Source of the DNA: Oscillospiraceae bacterium
GTDB taxonomy: Bacteria; Bacillota; Clostridia; Oscillospirales; CAG-272
Direction of reading: 5' to 3'
Assembly: GCA_015063625.1 (NCBI GenBank)
Contig: SVTT01000001.1
Location: 1-64,000 of the forward strand
Length of the DNA stretch: 64,000 nt
Position 1 is the first letter of the stretch; every line of letters begins with the position of its first letter. Below are positions 17,332-26,986 of this stretch, in pieces. Made by a program: the position numbers and the translations under genes. The notes under the pieces were generated by a model that was not told the origin of the DNA, did not search any database, and saw only the letters and a list, made by a program, of their open reading frames with translations.

Positions 17332-20300
17332 ATGGAGCAGACGAGAAGGAGCATGTGGTTCAAGCTGTTGTCGGTCGTGATGACGGTTGCCATCCTGGCG
17401 GTGTCGTTGCCGCTGACGGTATTTGGCATGGAGAGCCTTGATGCGGCAGAAGCCGAGGCGCCGACGGGAGAGGCACCCGAGGTGTGGGAGGTTGTGGAGC
17501 TGCGCGGGGAGAACGTGAAGCATTTTCGCCTCTCGGACGGCTCGTACGTAGCGGCGCGGTACAGCGGCGCGGTGCATGAGCTTGACGGGGAGGGCAAATG
17601 GCAGGACATCGATAACACCCTGACAGAAACGCTGACGGGCTACAAGACCGAGAATGCACGCGTGAAATTTGCTAAGAATTCAAACGCCTCCAAGCTGTTC
17701 AGCCTCAAGGATGGGGAGTATGGCGTGTCCTTCGGTCTTGCGGATGCGGCAAGGTCAAGGGGCGTGGTGAAAAACGGCAGTAACGAGAGTGGGCTCACGG
17801 GCTACGAGGCGCTCTCCACGCTTTCGCACCTGGTGTCAAGCGTCAGGTATGCTGACGTGTATGAAAGCACGGACCTGGAATACGTGGTGAGGGGCAGGAG
17901 CGTAAAGGAGAACATCATCCTAAAATCGGGCGGGAGTGCATCCTATTCTTATACCTTCGAGATGAAGGTGAAGGGTCTGACCCCGACGCTAGGCGAGGAT
18001 GGCTCTGTCACGCTTGCCGACAGCGACACGGGCAAGGGCGTGTATCGGATCCCTGCACCCTATATGTACGATGCGGCGGGCAAGCGCTCCGAGGCGGTTT
18101 CCTATACGCTGACGGGCAGCGGCAACAAATACAAGCTAACGGTGACGGCAGATGCGGCATGGATCAATGCCGCCGACCGCGCGTTTCCCGTCACGATCGA
18201 CCCGACGGTCTCGCGGTTGGACTTCTCGCTCGATTTCGTACACATTGAATCTTCGCGGGGCAACTGCTTTTCGGAGGATGCGGAGCTGAAGATCGGGTAC
18301 TCGGGAGATACCATGATACTCGGCAAGATCACGGACATGAGCTTTCTTCCCGATGAAAGCGTGATCGTTTCTGCAAAGCTGCAGCTTTCGGGAAGGTTTT
18401 ACTATGCCTGTGAGAGCATGACGGTGCAGGTAGGCAATATCATACCGACAGAATACAGCAATAGCACGGGCGATCTGTGGAATTTCAGAAGCGTTAAGCA
18501 CAGTGATTACCGATATAGCTTCGATATCGATCGGGAGAATGTAATCGACTATGCCTATCTTGCTTATGGAGATCATGGCGTAGCCTCAATGACACTTGAT
18601 ATCACCGAGCTGGTTATGGGATGGGCAGAGGGCTCGATCGATAACCAGGGCTTTGCCGTTTATCCCGTTGCGCAAAGCGGAGAGGAGCCGGCTTATCTGG
18701 GGATCCAGAAGACCGAGGAATCTCCCATGTTGGAGATCACCTACCGCGATGCGAAGGGGATCGAGGAATATTACGATTATTTTACCGCGTCGGCAGGGAG
18801 TGCGGGCACGGGCTACGTGAATGCCTATACGGGACAGCTGCAATTTTTGCATGATCTCCTCAGCACCACCGATTCGTTGCTGCCCTACACGCTGGGTCTT
18901 GCCTATAACGGACATCTGTCGGGGCGCTTCTATACCTCGGAAAATGCCGAAACCGCGCTGATCTCGGCGTTCGCGGGCAAGGGCATGAAGCTTTACTGTG
19001 ATGAAACCGTCACGGTAAAGCTCATCAAGGATAGCAGCTTGTTTATCTGGTCGGATGCCGATGGCACCGAGCATCATTTCCCGTATCTCGGATATTTTAG
19101 CCCCTCTGACGAGCAAAGCCTTACGGTGGAGGATGAAGATGATCTCCACCTCACCCTGAAGGTGGAAAAGCCCGAGGACGGTGCGCTTTTCTTTGAGATC
19201 TCGGACGAGGTCGGCAATAAAAAGCACTTTGATACCAACGGATATCTGGTGTATATCGAGGATGCGGTGGGCAATCGCCGCGTATTCACGCGAGATGCCA
19301 ACCACCGTGTCACCGCCATCTCGCTGGTCCCCAAGGGTCACAGTGAGATCAGCCAGCTGACGCTGACCTACAGTGGCGGCTTGCTTTCCGGCGTCACCAA
19401 TATTGTGGCGGGGATCTCGGCGGCGCTCTCCTACAATACCGATGGGTATCTGACGGCGATCACCTATACCTATCCCCCCGACGGGAGTGCAACGGTCACC
19501 TTTGCCTACGACGGTGCGGGCCGCCTGACCCTTGCCAAGGACGAAAAGGGCTGCCGTGCGCTCGGTTACAGCTATGATGACTCGGGCAGAGTGATCGAGG
19601 TCACCGAATATGCCTTTGCGGATGCGAGCAGCGAAATGACGGCAGGTCAGCGCGCGGGCATCTCCTATGCGACGCGGCAGACCGTGTACCGCACGGCGGG
19701 CAAGGACGATGTCTTTGGCAACGGTGATGATGTTTATGCCGTATACGGCTTCAATATGTCAGGCAAGCTTGTCAGTGCCTATACCACTGACGGAGCAACC
19801 GTTTACGGTGCGGGCAATTATGAATATGACGGAGAAAGCAACCGCATCTCCTCTGTGATGTCCACGGGGGGCATGACGGTCAACCATCTTGCCAACCCCG
19901 GCTTTGATAGCGTGGTGGGTGTAATGCCTCTGCTGTGGGAAACGAGTGGAACTGTCTATTCCCGTTTTTCGGTTACCGATTTCAGCGAAAACCGTGTCGC
20001 GGCATTGTCCGCATCGGGAAATGGCAGCTCCACTGCTGCCATCAAGCAAAAATTCCATCTTGCCGAGGGCACCTATACCTTCTCGGCTCGCCTTGATATG
20101 CACGCTATGTATACCGCACAGGGCGGCGTGCGCCTTGTGATCTATCGGGAGGATGGCAGTGCGATCTCGGAGGGCTACGTGAGAAACCGTATGGTCAACC
20201 AAGGCGGACAGGAAACCTACAGCTGGGAAACGGTGCACGTCACCTTCGCGGTAACGGGCACTGCCTGTGAGGCGCAGGGCTGGTATGCGGCGATCGAGCT

Positions 20301-23300
20301 GTATCATCCCGAGGCAGGCTCCTCCTCGGCGGTCTACGTGGATTCCGCGATGCTCGAAACGGGCAGCGTGGTCAGTGCTTACAGCAGCGTTCACGGCAGC
20401 TTTGACAGCGGCGCTTCAGATTGGACAGGCGGCACGGTCGTGTCGGGTGAATCGCTTGACGGCACGCGCGCCCTGTGCGTGACGGGCAACGTCCTTCAGG
20501 CGCGGAGAGCCTCGATCACCGTGCACCTGGAGCACGGATTGAGAATAGAGTCGGACTCGGATACGGGCAGAACGCAAAAGCCTGCCACACTGGTGCTATC
20601 GGGATGGGCAAAGGCAAATGCGGTGCCAAACGGCGCACGCGCGGGTCATGAGGGAGGCTCCTTGTTTGGCTTGCGTGCCGTGGTGCATTATTATGACACC
20701 AACGCCACCACCACGCATGAGGCGACCTTCACAACGAGCGTGGAGGACTGGCAGTTCATCTCACTGGATATCTGCCCGATGTACGATACCGTAAAGCACG
20801 GCTTTTATGGCATCACCTCCATCGATATCTACTGCGTGTACGACTACAACGTGGGCAACGCCTATTTCGATAACATCTCGCTGATCCGCGATTCGGATTG
20901 CGTGGTGAACTATTTCTATAATGCCGACGGTAAGATCGTGGGCACCTCGACCTCGGATAGCAACAGCGAAAGCTATACCTATGCCGAGAACGGTGTGGAC
21001 GTCGAAAGGGTGACCGATGAGCTTGGCAACGAGTATGACTACGGCTATGACGGCCAGCACCGCGTGGAGACCTCGGTCAACGCAAGCGGCAATGTGGTGT
21101 ATGATCCGGACGTAGAGTACAGTGGGATCTATTCGATCGACTACACCAATTACACCGTTTACAGTGTTTATGACGACGAGGGCAACTACGGCAATCTGAT
21201 GAAGACCTATCAGATCGGAAAGTATAACAGAACCATGCTGGAAAGCAGCGTCACCTACAATTACAGTGATGCGGCATTTTCCGCCGTCGCCACCGAGACC
21301 GACGCGGCAGGCGGTGTGACCCGTTATTTCTATCGGAATAACGGACTGCTGCACGGCATGTGCGATCCGAACGGCAACGGGCTTGTGTATAGCTATAACG
21401 CCTTCGGTCAGCTCACGCGCGCCGTAGCCGCGACCTATGACGCTGCCACCAATACCTTGGTCGTACCCGAGCAGGGGGAGGAGCAGCATGACGTTACGTA
21501 TAGCTATGACGGCAAGGGTCAGCTGACGGGCATTGACAGTGATGGGGCACTCTATACCTTCCTTTATGACGTATTCGGCAATGCCACCGAGGTCAGGCTG
21601 GGCAGTGACGTGCTTGCCACCTACGAGTATGCTGCCAATAACGGCAAGCTCAAAAGGATGAGCTATGGCAACGGTACGTACGTGCTGTATGAGTATGATG
21701 CCGTTGACAGGGTAGTGGGTATCTGTTATAATGGAAGAGAAACAGCCGTTTACAGCTATTTCTATAATGCCAACGGTCAGGTTGCCGAGCATACCGATCT
21801 TGCTACGGGTATTTGTTATGAATACAATTACGATGCAAGTGGCAGAATGCTGCAAGAAACGGCAAAAAAGAGCAACGCATCCGATCTGCTTTATTTCAGA
21901 GAGCTGGAATATGATATTTACGGCAGAATCGTATCGCACTACGTGTATTTCCTTGATACCCCTGCCGCCCCGCTGTCGCTCACTGAGTATGCTTATAACG
22001 CACAGGGAAACATTGGGGAGGTCAATCTTGCCAATATTTCAAAGCTGCTCACCTACTCCTATGACGAGCATGGGCGCGTTTCAAGTAAATATTTGACAAA
22101 TTGGACGGATCATGAAAATCGCACCGTGTATTTGGGGCAGAGCTTCACCTATGAGCGTGGCAGAACCGTGCAGTCACCGGTTGATAACGGAAATGCGTAT
22201 ACCAATACGGGGCATTTAAAGATGCATACGATCGAGGATGCGGACGGACCAATCTTTATTTCCCAAGACTATGATGCGGCGGGGAATATTACCGAGATTC
22301 GTACGGCAACGCTTGGTGTGTTGCATGCAAAAGCTCATTTCCACTATGACAAATTGGGTCAGCTGGTGCGCGAGGATCAATGGTTTGCAGACACCTCCAC
22401 CGCCTCCTTCACCATGGTCTATACCTATGACAAGGCAGGCAATATGACCTCAAAGAAGCAGTATGCCTATACTGCTTCGGATACCGCCGTCAGCGGTGCA
22501 CCTGTATCGACCACCACGTTCACCTACGTGGGGAATATGCTGACCGCGATCAACGGCTCGCCGCTTCGGTATGATGCGATCGGCAATTTGTGCGAATGTA
22601 ACGGAGTCACCTATAAGTGGAATGGCAGACGGTTTACGGAATACGATGCTTTGGGACTCTCTGTCTATTACACGTATAACGCCGACGGTGTACGGACTGT
22701 GAAAACGGTGAATAACGTGCGGCATGAGTACGTGTTAGACGGAATCAAGGTCATGCGCGAGGCGATCTATGATCCCTCGAGGTATCTTGCCACCGATCTG
22801 CGCTTCAGCTATGATGCCGAGGGCAACCCCGTGGGTATGCGGTGCTTCCAAATGAATGCGGCAGGCACGGTGATCTCGGACAATGCCTATTTCTATGCCA
22901 CCAATGCCCAGGGCGACGTCATTGCTATTTACAGTAACACAGGCACCAAGCTTTATACTTATACCTACGATGCCTGGGGCAACCTCATCGAGGGGAGAGA
23001 AGTCGCCGCAGGCGGCGCTGCCGTCGGCGCACTCAATCCCCTCCGTTACCGCGGTTACTACTACGATGCCGAAACAGGACTTTACTATCTCAATTCCCGT
23101 TACTATAACCCCCAGTGGGGTAGATTCCTCAATGCGGATGATGCTACCGTCATCACTGCAACCCCCGGTGCACTTACCGATAAGAATCTGTATATCTACT
23201 GCGACAATAACCCCGTCATGCGTGCAGATGACGGAGGGCATTTCTGGGATACTGTATTTGACGTTGTTTCGCTTTGCTTTAGTGTGGTAGACGTCATCCA

Positions 23301-23751
23301 AAATCCAGATGATCCGTGGGCATGGGTAGGGCTTGCTGCCGATGTTGCATCACTGGTTATTCCGTGCGTATCTGGCGGTAGTTCGGTTGTTAAAGCTGCG
23401 ACGAAGGCGGATGATGCGGTAGATGCGGTTAAGGCGATTGATAGGGTTGACGATGCAGTAGATACTGTAAAAACGGGATGGCATGTTGGAGACGATATTA
23501 CAAATTTGACTAAAGCGGGTAATAATCCCAGTTGGTCAACAGTACGCCAGCGCTACTGGAAGAATGAGGCTCTTAATCACCCTGAGCGCTATTCTAGCGA
23601 TTTGGATCGACTTAAAAAGGGGTTGGCACCTATTGGAAAAGATGGATTTTCAATGGAACTTCACCATCCCATGGGAAGGACCGGAAAGAATTTTTTTAAC
23701 TTTGAACCATTAACGCAAACAGCGCACAGGTTGGTTCATTGGGGAGGTTGA
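17332..23751 (+). CDS. Full-length secreted RHS/YD-repeat toxin with HNH-type nuclease tip
   Basis: A very large exported toxin (about 2,139 aa). It has a signal peptide (KLLSVVMTVAILAVSLPL, residues 11-28), a DNRLRE-like adhesion region (about 270-480, ending LDITELVMGWAEG), YD repeats (about 600-840), two jelly-roll-like modules (about 846-1186, each ending in a DNISLI or PGFDS-type motif), more YD repeats (1190-1830) and the RHS core (LRYRGYYYDAETGLYYLN, residues 1832-1936). After the core come a hydrophobic pre-toxin region and a C-terminal domain with ELHHPMGR and TAHRLVHWGG, which resembles the LHH-type HNH/EndoVII nucleases of polymorphic toxins. The ATG at 17332 follows AGGAG by six bases; the track's TTG 17287 has none. 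Confidence 0.9.
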   Translation: MEQTRRSMWFKLLSVVMTVAILAVSLPLTVFGMESLDAAEAEAPTGEAPEVWEVVELRGENVKHFRLSDGSYVAARYSGAVHELDGEGKWQDIDNTLTETLTGYKTENARVKFAKNSNASKLFSLKDGEYGVSFGLADAARSRGVVKNGSNESGLTGYEALSTLSHLVSSVRYADVYESTDLEYVVRGRSVKENIILKSGGSASYSYTFEMKVKGLTPTLGEDGSVTLADSDTGKGVYRIPAPYMYDAAGKRSEAVSYTLTGSGNKYKLTVTADAAWINAADRAFPVTIDPTVSRLDFSLDFVHIESSRGNCFSEDAELKIGYSGDTMILGKITDMSFLPDESVIVSAKLQLSGRFYYACESMTVQVGNIIPTEYSNSTGDLWNFRSVKHSDYRYSFDIDRENVIDYAYLAYGDHGVASMTLDITELVMGWAEGSIDNQGFAVYPVAQSGEEPAYLGIQKTEESPMLEITYRDAKGIEEYYDYFTASAGSAGTGYVNAYTGQLQFLHDLLSTTDSLLPYTLGLAYNGHLSGRFYTSENAETALISAFAGKGMKLYCDETVTVKLIKDSSLFIWSDADGTEHHFPYLGYFSPSDEQSLTVEDEDDLHLTLKVEKPEDGALFFEISDEVGNKKHFDTNGYLVYIEDAVGNRRVFTRDANHRVTAISLVPKGHSEISQLTLTYSGGLLSGVTNIVAGISAALSYNTDGYLTAITYTYPPDGSATVTFAYDGAGRLTLAKDEKGCRALGYSYDDSGRVIEVTEYAFADASSEMTAGQRAGISYATRQTVYRTAGKDDVFGNGDDVYAVYGFNMSGKLVSAYTTDGATVYGAGNYEYDGESNRISSVMSTGGMTVNHLANPGFDSVVGVMPLLWETSGTVYSRFSVTDFSENRVAALSASGNGSSTAAIKQKFHLAEGTYTFSARLDMHAMYTAQGGVRLVIYREDGSAISEGYVRNRMVNQGGQETYSWETVHVTFAVTGTACEAQGWYAAIELYHPEAGSSSAVYVDSAMLETGSVVSAYSSVHGSFDSGASDWTGGTVVSGESLDGTRALCVTGNVLQARRASITVHLEHGLRIESDSDTGRTQKPATLVLSGWAKANAVPNGARAGHEGGSLFGLRAVVHYYDTNATTTHEATFTTSVEDWQFISLDICPMYDTVKHGFYGITSIDIYCVYDYNVGNAYFDNISLIRDSDCVVNYFYNADGKIVGTSTSDSNSESYTYAENGVDVERVTDELGNEYDYGYDGQHRVETSVNASGNVVYDPDVEYSGIYSIDYTNYTVYSVYDDEGNYGNLMKTYQIGKYNRTMLESSVTYNYSDAAFSAVATETDAAGGVTRYFYRNNGLLHGMCDPNGNGLVYSYNAFGQLTRAVAATYDAATNTLVVPEQGEEQHDVTYSYDGKGQLTGIDSDGALYTFLYDVFGNATEVRLGSDVLATYEYAANNGKLKRMSYGNGTYVLYEYDAVDRVVGICYNGRETAVYSYFYNANGQVAEHTDLATGICYEYNYDASGRMLQETAKKSNASDLLYFRELEYDIYGRIVSHYVYFLDTPAAPLSLTEYAYNAQGNIGEVNLANISKLLTYSYDEHGRVSSKYLTNWTDHENRTVYLGQSFTYERGRTVQSPVDNGNAYTNTGHLKMHTIEDADGPIFISQDYDAAGNITEIRTATLGVLHAKAHFHYDKLGQLVREDQWFADTSTASFTMVYTYDKAGNMTSKKQYAYTASDTAVSGAPVSTTTFTYVGNMLTAINGSPLRYDAIGNLCECNGVTYKWNGRRFTEYDALGLSVYYTYNADGVRTVKTVNNVRHEYVLDGIKVMREAIYDPSRYLATDLRFSYDAEGNPVGMRCFQMNAAGTVISDNAYFYATNAQGDVIAIYSNTGTKLYTYTYDAWGNLIEGREVAAGGAAVGALNPLRYRGYYYDAETGLYYLNSRYYNPQWGRFLNADDATVITATPGALTDKNLYIYCDNNPVMRADDGGHFWDTVFDVVSLCFSVVDVIQNPDDPWAWVGLAADVASLVIPCVSGGSSVVKAATKADDAVDAVKAIDRVDDAVDTVKTGWHVGDDITNLTKAGNNPSWSTVRQRYWKNEALNHPERYSSDLDRLKKGLAPIGKDGFSMELHHPMGRTGKNFFNFEPLTQTAHRLVHWGG
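22825..23139 (+). repeat. RHS-core repeat, copy 0 (in the active gene)
   Basis: 315 bp from AACCCCGTGGGTATGCGG to the codon for Asp in FLNAD. It is the reference copy for the orphan cassettes. It carries the alleles NAAGTVISDN, SNTGTKLYTYTY and VGALNPL. Identity with the cassette at 26016 continues a further 90 bases past this end. Confidence 0.95.
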
Positions 23752-23754
23752 TAT

Positions 23755-24354
23755 ATGGATTTCAAAGAAGAGATAAGATGTCGAGATGAAATAATGTCTC
23801 GGATACGCAATGGCGAAAAAGTCGCTCCTGAAGATCGACTATGGCTCGTAACACATCCGTTGTATAATTGGTTTTTGGGATATCCTTACTTGAACTCAGA
23901 TATCATTTATTTACATTCGAAAGTGAGTTATTGCATTCGTGTTAAGGTGGAAACTCTCATATATCCGAGGCTAATTCTTCCGGTTATTACGGTTCCGGGA
24001 GGCAAGGGCGCGATTGTTACAAGCTATCCCTTGATTAACTATAGAGGAAATGTGACAATAGGGAAACCCGTTAAGATGTTAGCGGTTCCAGTTTATTTGA
24101 ATCAAGATGAAACAGAATTCACTTATCGGTCGAGTCTAGGCTTACTTGGGGTAAGCTTTTTGTGTGACTATTTTGATGATAAACAACGCTTAACAATTCG
24201 TAAGGATTCCGACGTGGGGGATCCTGATTTTGCAATGCAAAAAGAGGTTTTGTCGGATAGCAAAGTGCTGTATAGGTGTAAGACTCCCGGTAGTGAAAAT
24301 TTTGGTAGCTATGCTTTTTCAATCGAATGGAAGCCCTTGGAAAAGAAGAAATAA
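23755..24354 (+). CDS. Candidate immunity protein for the active HNH tip
   Basis: No function can be assigned from motifs. It lies four bases after the toxin stop, with GGGGAGG seven bases before its ATG, which is the standard place of an immunity gene. The 199 aa product has no signal peptide or membrane segment, as expected for a protein that neutralises a cytoplasmic nuclease. A short opening helix (FKEEIRCRDEIMSRI) is followed by WLVTHPLYNWFLGYPYLN and a beta-rich remainder with VPGGKG. The base composition is more AT-rich than the RHS body, as for other imported immunity genes. Confidence 0.75.
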   Translation: MDFKEEIRCRDEIMSRIRNGEKVAPEDRLWLVTHPLYNWFLGYPYLNSDIIYLHSKVSYCIRVKVETLIYPRLILPVITVPGGKGAIVTSYPLINYRGNVTIGKPVKMLAVPVYLNQDETEFTYRSSLGLLGVSFLCDYFDDKQRLTIRKDSDVGDPDFAMQKEVLSDSKVLYRCKTPGSENFGSYAFSIEWKPLEKKK

Positions 24355-24428
24355 TTGCTCTTTGAGGATTTCTGTAACACTCGTTTCTACAGGTGACCTG
24401 ATCGCGCTTCAGCTATGATGCCGAGGGC

Positions 24429-24743
24429 AACCCCGTGGGTATGCGGTGCTTCCAAATGAATGCGGCAGGCACGGTGATCTCGGACAATGCCTATTTCTAT
24501 GCCACCAACGCCCAGGGCGACGTCATTGCTATTTACAGTAACACAGGCACCAAGCTTTATACTTATACCTACGATGCCTGGGGCAACCTCATTGAGGGTA
24601 GAGAAGTCGCCGCAGGCGGCGCTGCCGTCGGCGCACTCAATCCCCTCCGTTACCGCGGTTACTACTACGATGCCGAAACAGGGCTTTACTACCTCAATTC
24701 CCGTTACTATAATCCCCAGTGGGGCAGATTCCTCAATGCGGAT
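24429..24743 (+). repeat. RHS-core repeat, copy 1
   Basis: 315 bp, the same ends as copy 0. Homology extends left to about 24405 (CGCTTCAGCTATGATGCC). It has alleles A-A-A at the three diagnostic sites (same as copy 0). Confidence 0.95.
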
Positions 24744-25436
24744 GGGTATGTTTCTACAGGGCAAGGTGTATTGGGGAATAATATGTTTGCCTACTGTGGT
24801 AACAATCCTGTTAACCGAAAAGACCCTGCAGGTCAGTTTTGGATTACTGCTCTAATAGTTACAGCCGTTGTTGCGGTTTGTACCGTAACTCTTTCGGGTT
24901 GTTCAGCGAAACCTGATCCCGCACCACTACCATATAAAACCGCAGATGAAGCGGCTATGGCTTTTGCAAATTCTACGTATAGTTCAAGCAGTTATATTCG
25001 TCATGAATATGGAACTGTGATATATTCAAGAACTACTAATGGGACTACAACTTATGATTTCGCAACGCCTGTTGCAGGTAGTCCTCATAGCGTGGCGTAT
25101 GGGAATGTTAAAATTCCATCGGGAACAACAAAAGTAGCAACTGCTCATACACATCCAAATAGCAATAGTTTCTCAGGACTAACACCGGGAGCTACAAGCG
25201 GAGACATTCCTAATGCTGTTAGACGAGGACTTGACAGCTATGTTATTGGTCCCAACTTAAATTTGCAAAAATATAGTATATCCTCTGGCACTGTTTCTGT
25301 TGTCGGTGTTGCTTCTCCTGTCTCTCTAACAAGTCAGCAAAAAACCGCACTTATTTCACAATTTCAAATATCTTGGGATAACCATTTAGGGACATGTGCA
25401 TTTGGCTGTGAGCATATGTCTTGGCCAGCGCCTTGA
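24435..25436 (+). CDS. Orphan RHS tip, cassette 1: DUF4329-type toxin
   Basis: A 5'-truncated RHS end. The first 103 codons copy the RHS core; then the sequence changes to a new tip. The toxin domain begins YKTADEAAMAFAN and has EYGTVIYSR, HSVAYGNVKIPSGT, ATAHTHPNS and SGDIPNAV, the pattern of DUF4329, a JAB-like HTH[PG] fold found at RHS C-termini. The open frame starts without an ATG and ribosome binding site and is closed by TGA at 24399, so it is probably silent unless recombined into the full gene. The GTG used by the track is not a credible start. Biochemical activity of DUF4329 is unknown to me. Confidence 0.82.
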   Translation: MGMRCFQMNAAGTVISDNAYFYATNAQGDVIAIYSNTGTKLYTYTYDAWGNLIEGREVAAGGAAVGALNPLRYRGYYYDAETGLYYLNSRYYNPQWGRFLNADGYVSTGQGVLGNNMFAYCGNNPVNRKDPAGQFWITALIVTAVVAVCTVTLSGCSAKPDPAPLPYKTADEAAMAFANSTYSSSSYIRHEYGTVIYSRTTNGTTTYDFATPVAGSPHSVAYGNVKIPSGTTKVATAHTHPNSNSFSGLTPGATSGDIPNAVRRGLDSYVIGPNLNLQKYSISSGTVSVVGVASPVSLTSQQKTALISQFQISWDNHLGTCAFGCEHMSWPAP

Positions 25437-25449
25437 AGGAGGGAAAACA

Positions 25450-25875
25450 ATGAGAAAAATATTCCCCTTGATACTTTTATTATTTTTGCTTTTGGGATGT
25501 AGCAATCCAAGGGAGGATGATATTGTGGAGGATATTGATATTACCGAAATAGAGTGGTGCGGTATAGAGTGGAATCAAATTCAGTTTCCTATTGATTTGA
25601 GTGAAGATGTTTTGAAAGGAATAATACCAATAGACACAAACCAAATTGCGGTAGATATTGGGAAAAACATAATAGCAGAACTTCATAGGGAGGGGAAACT
25701 ATCCGAATATACTTTGATTTCTATTACTCATTCGACAGAAGATAATGTGTGGTGCTTCGAATATTCAATAGATCAACGAAGCGTGGATGTTGATAACTTA
25801 ATTGATTGTGGATGCTTGTATGTTGCAATTGATGGAAACAAGGGGGCATTAATTAAAGCCTGGCTTGAAGAGTAA
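25450..25875 (+). CDS. Candidate lipoprotein immunity protein of cassette 1
   Basis: The product is 141 aa from ATG 25450, with GGAGGG six bases upstream (the track start at 25396 lies inside the toxin). It begins with a lipoprotein signal, FPLILLLFLLLGCSN, where the Cys would be lipidated. It is therefore anchored outside the membrane, which implies that the DUF4329 toxin acts there. The C-terminal pattern VWCFEYSID, CGCLYVAIDG and LIKAWLEE resembles small beta-rich immunity proteins, but I cannot name a family. It is 13 bases after the toxin stop. Confidence 0.72.
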   Translation: MRKIFPLILLLFLLLGCSNPREDDIVEDIDITEIEWCGIEWNQIQFPIDLSEDVLKGIIPIDTNQIAVDIGKNIIAELHREGKLSEYTLISITHSTEDNVWCFEYSIDQRSVDVDNLIDCGCLYVAIDGNKGALIKAWLEE

Positions 25876-25887
25876 AAGAGTCATACT

Positions 25888-26004
25888 AGCAAGCATCGCC
25901 TTTTGGGGACAAAAGGCAGCTTGTTGGGATAGTCCCAAGCCCTTAAAGGTTTCAGGAATATTCCTGACAAGTCTGTGTTTGGGTGACCAAACGCGATGCT
26001 TGCT
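25888..26004 (+). other. 117-nt folded intercassette element, copy A
   Basis: Ends are a 12-bp inverted repeat, AGCAAGCATCGC and GCGATGCTTGCT. Inside are four more hairpins: GCCTTTT/AAAAGGC, TTGGGA-TAG-TCCCAA, TCAGGA-ATAT-TCCTGA and GTTTGG-GTGA-CCAAAC (a GNRA tetraloop if transcribed). It lies 12 bases after an immunity gene and 11 bases before an RHS-core repeat. It has no T-run, so it is not a plain terminator. Copy B at 32640 has the same length and the same position relative to its neighbours. Confidence 0.8.
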
Positions 26005-26015
26005 GATAGAGGTCA

Positions 26016-26330
26016 AACCCCGTGGGTATGCGGTGCTTCCAAATGAATGCGGCAGGCACGGTGATCTCGGACAATGCCTATTTCTATGCCACCAATGCCC
26101 AGGGCGACGTCATTGCTATTTACAGTAACACAGGCACCAAGCTTTATACTTATACCTACGATGCCTGGGGGAACCTCATCGAGGGCAGAGAAGTCGCCGC
26201 AGGCGGCGCTGCCATTGGCGCACTCAACCCTCTCCGCTACCGCGGTTATTACTTCGATGCCGAAACAGGGCTTTACTACCTCAATTCCCGTTACTATAAC
26301 CCCCAGTGGGGCAGATTCCTCAATGCGGAT
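26016..26330 (+). repeat. RHS-core repeat, copy 2
   Basis: 315 bp with alleles A-A-A (VGAL changed to IGAL). The identity to copy 0 continues to about 26420, through the segment coding ATVITATPGALTDKN. The left edge is abrupt at TCAAACCCC. Confidence 0.95.
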
Positions 26331-26981
26331 GATGCTACCGTCATCACTGCAACCCCCGGTGCACTTACCGATAAGAATCTGTATATCTACTGCGACAATA
26401 ACCCCGTCATGCGTGCAGATGAAGATGGGGAGTTTTGGAATGTCATTGTTGGTGCAGTTGTTGGTGCTGTTGCGGGTGGTTTAATTGCAGCTTTGAATGG
26501 TGAAGACACAGCTGGCATTGTTATAGGAGCCTTGTCTGGAGCTGCTTCTGGTGCTGTTGCAGCTACCGGATTGGGATGGGTGGCACAAGCAGGAATTAGC
26601 GCAGCGATAAGTGCAACTGCTGATATGGCGAATCAAACAATTGATATTGTCCAGTCTGGTGGCACTATTTCAGATTACGATGTATTTCAAACTGTGACAG
26701 AGGCAGGATTGGGATTTGCAACTTCTGCTGCGGGTTCGGCACTAGGTAAGTTCGCAGGGAAAAAGGTGACAAAAACCGCGGTAAAGGCTGACCAACTATA
26801 TGATCGGTATTTAGGGAAGACTTTTACAGCAGGTTTGCGGAAAGAGGCCGGAAAATCCTCAACGGCGTTGCTGCGACAGGCAAATAATTTTTTGACGCAA
26901 TCCAACTTTTTCCAAAATGTTTCCAATGGAGTATCTTCTGTTATAGGCTCAGGTATTTCCTTTTGGAATATAGCGAGGTAG
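26022..26981 (+). CDS. Orphan RHS tip, cassette 2: glycine/alanine-rich hydrophobic tip
   Basis: The RHS core is followed by the same 30 residues as in the active gene (ADDATVITATPGALT), then a new tip: a long Gly/Ala-rich hydrophobic stretch (VIVGAVVGAVAGGLIAALNG, GALSGAASGAVAATG) and a basic end (YLGKTFTAGLRKEAGK). I recognise no catalytic motif; it may be a membrane-acting toxin or a truncated one. The frame is closed by TAG just upstream of the core (TAGAGGTCAAACCCC), and there is no ribosome binding site, so it should be silent in this arrangement. Confidence 0.75.
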   Translation: MGMRCFQMNAAGTVISDNAYFYATNAQGDVIAIYSNTGTKLYTYTYDAWGNLIEGREVAAGGAAIGALNPLRYRGYYFDAETGLYYLNSRYYNPQWGRFLNADDATVITATPGALTDKNLYIYCDNNPVMRADEDGEFWNVIVGAVVGAVAGGLIAALNGEDTAGIVIGALSGAASGAVAATGLGWVAQAGISAAISATADMANQTIDIVQSGGTISDYDVFQTVTEAGLGFATSAAGSALGKFAGKKVTKTAVKADQLYDRYLGKTFTAGLRKEAGKSSTALLRQANNFLTQSNFFQNVSNGVSSVIGSGISFWNIAR

Positions 26982-26986
26982 TATGC

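Noticed and set aside
20761-21939. 392-aa ORF on the minus strand inside the RHS gene
   Set aside because: It is the shadow of YD-repeat coding sequence; no ribosome binding site and no family motif. Repetitive valine/isoleucine-rich composition comes from the complementary codons.
25888-26016. Hammerhead ribozyme or integron attC at the 117-nt element
   Set aside because: CTGATAGA resembles part of the hammerhead core but the partner GAAA and stem geometry are missing; the GTTRRRY/RYYYAAC boxes of attC are also missing.
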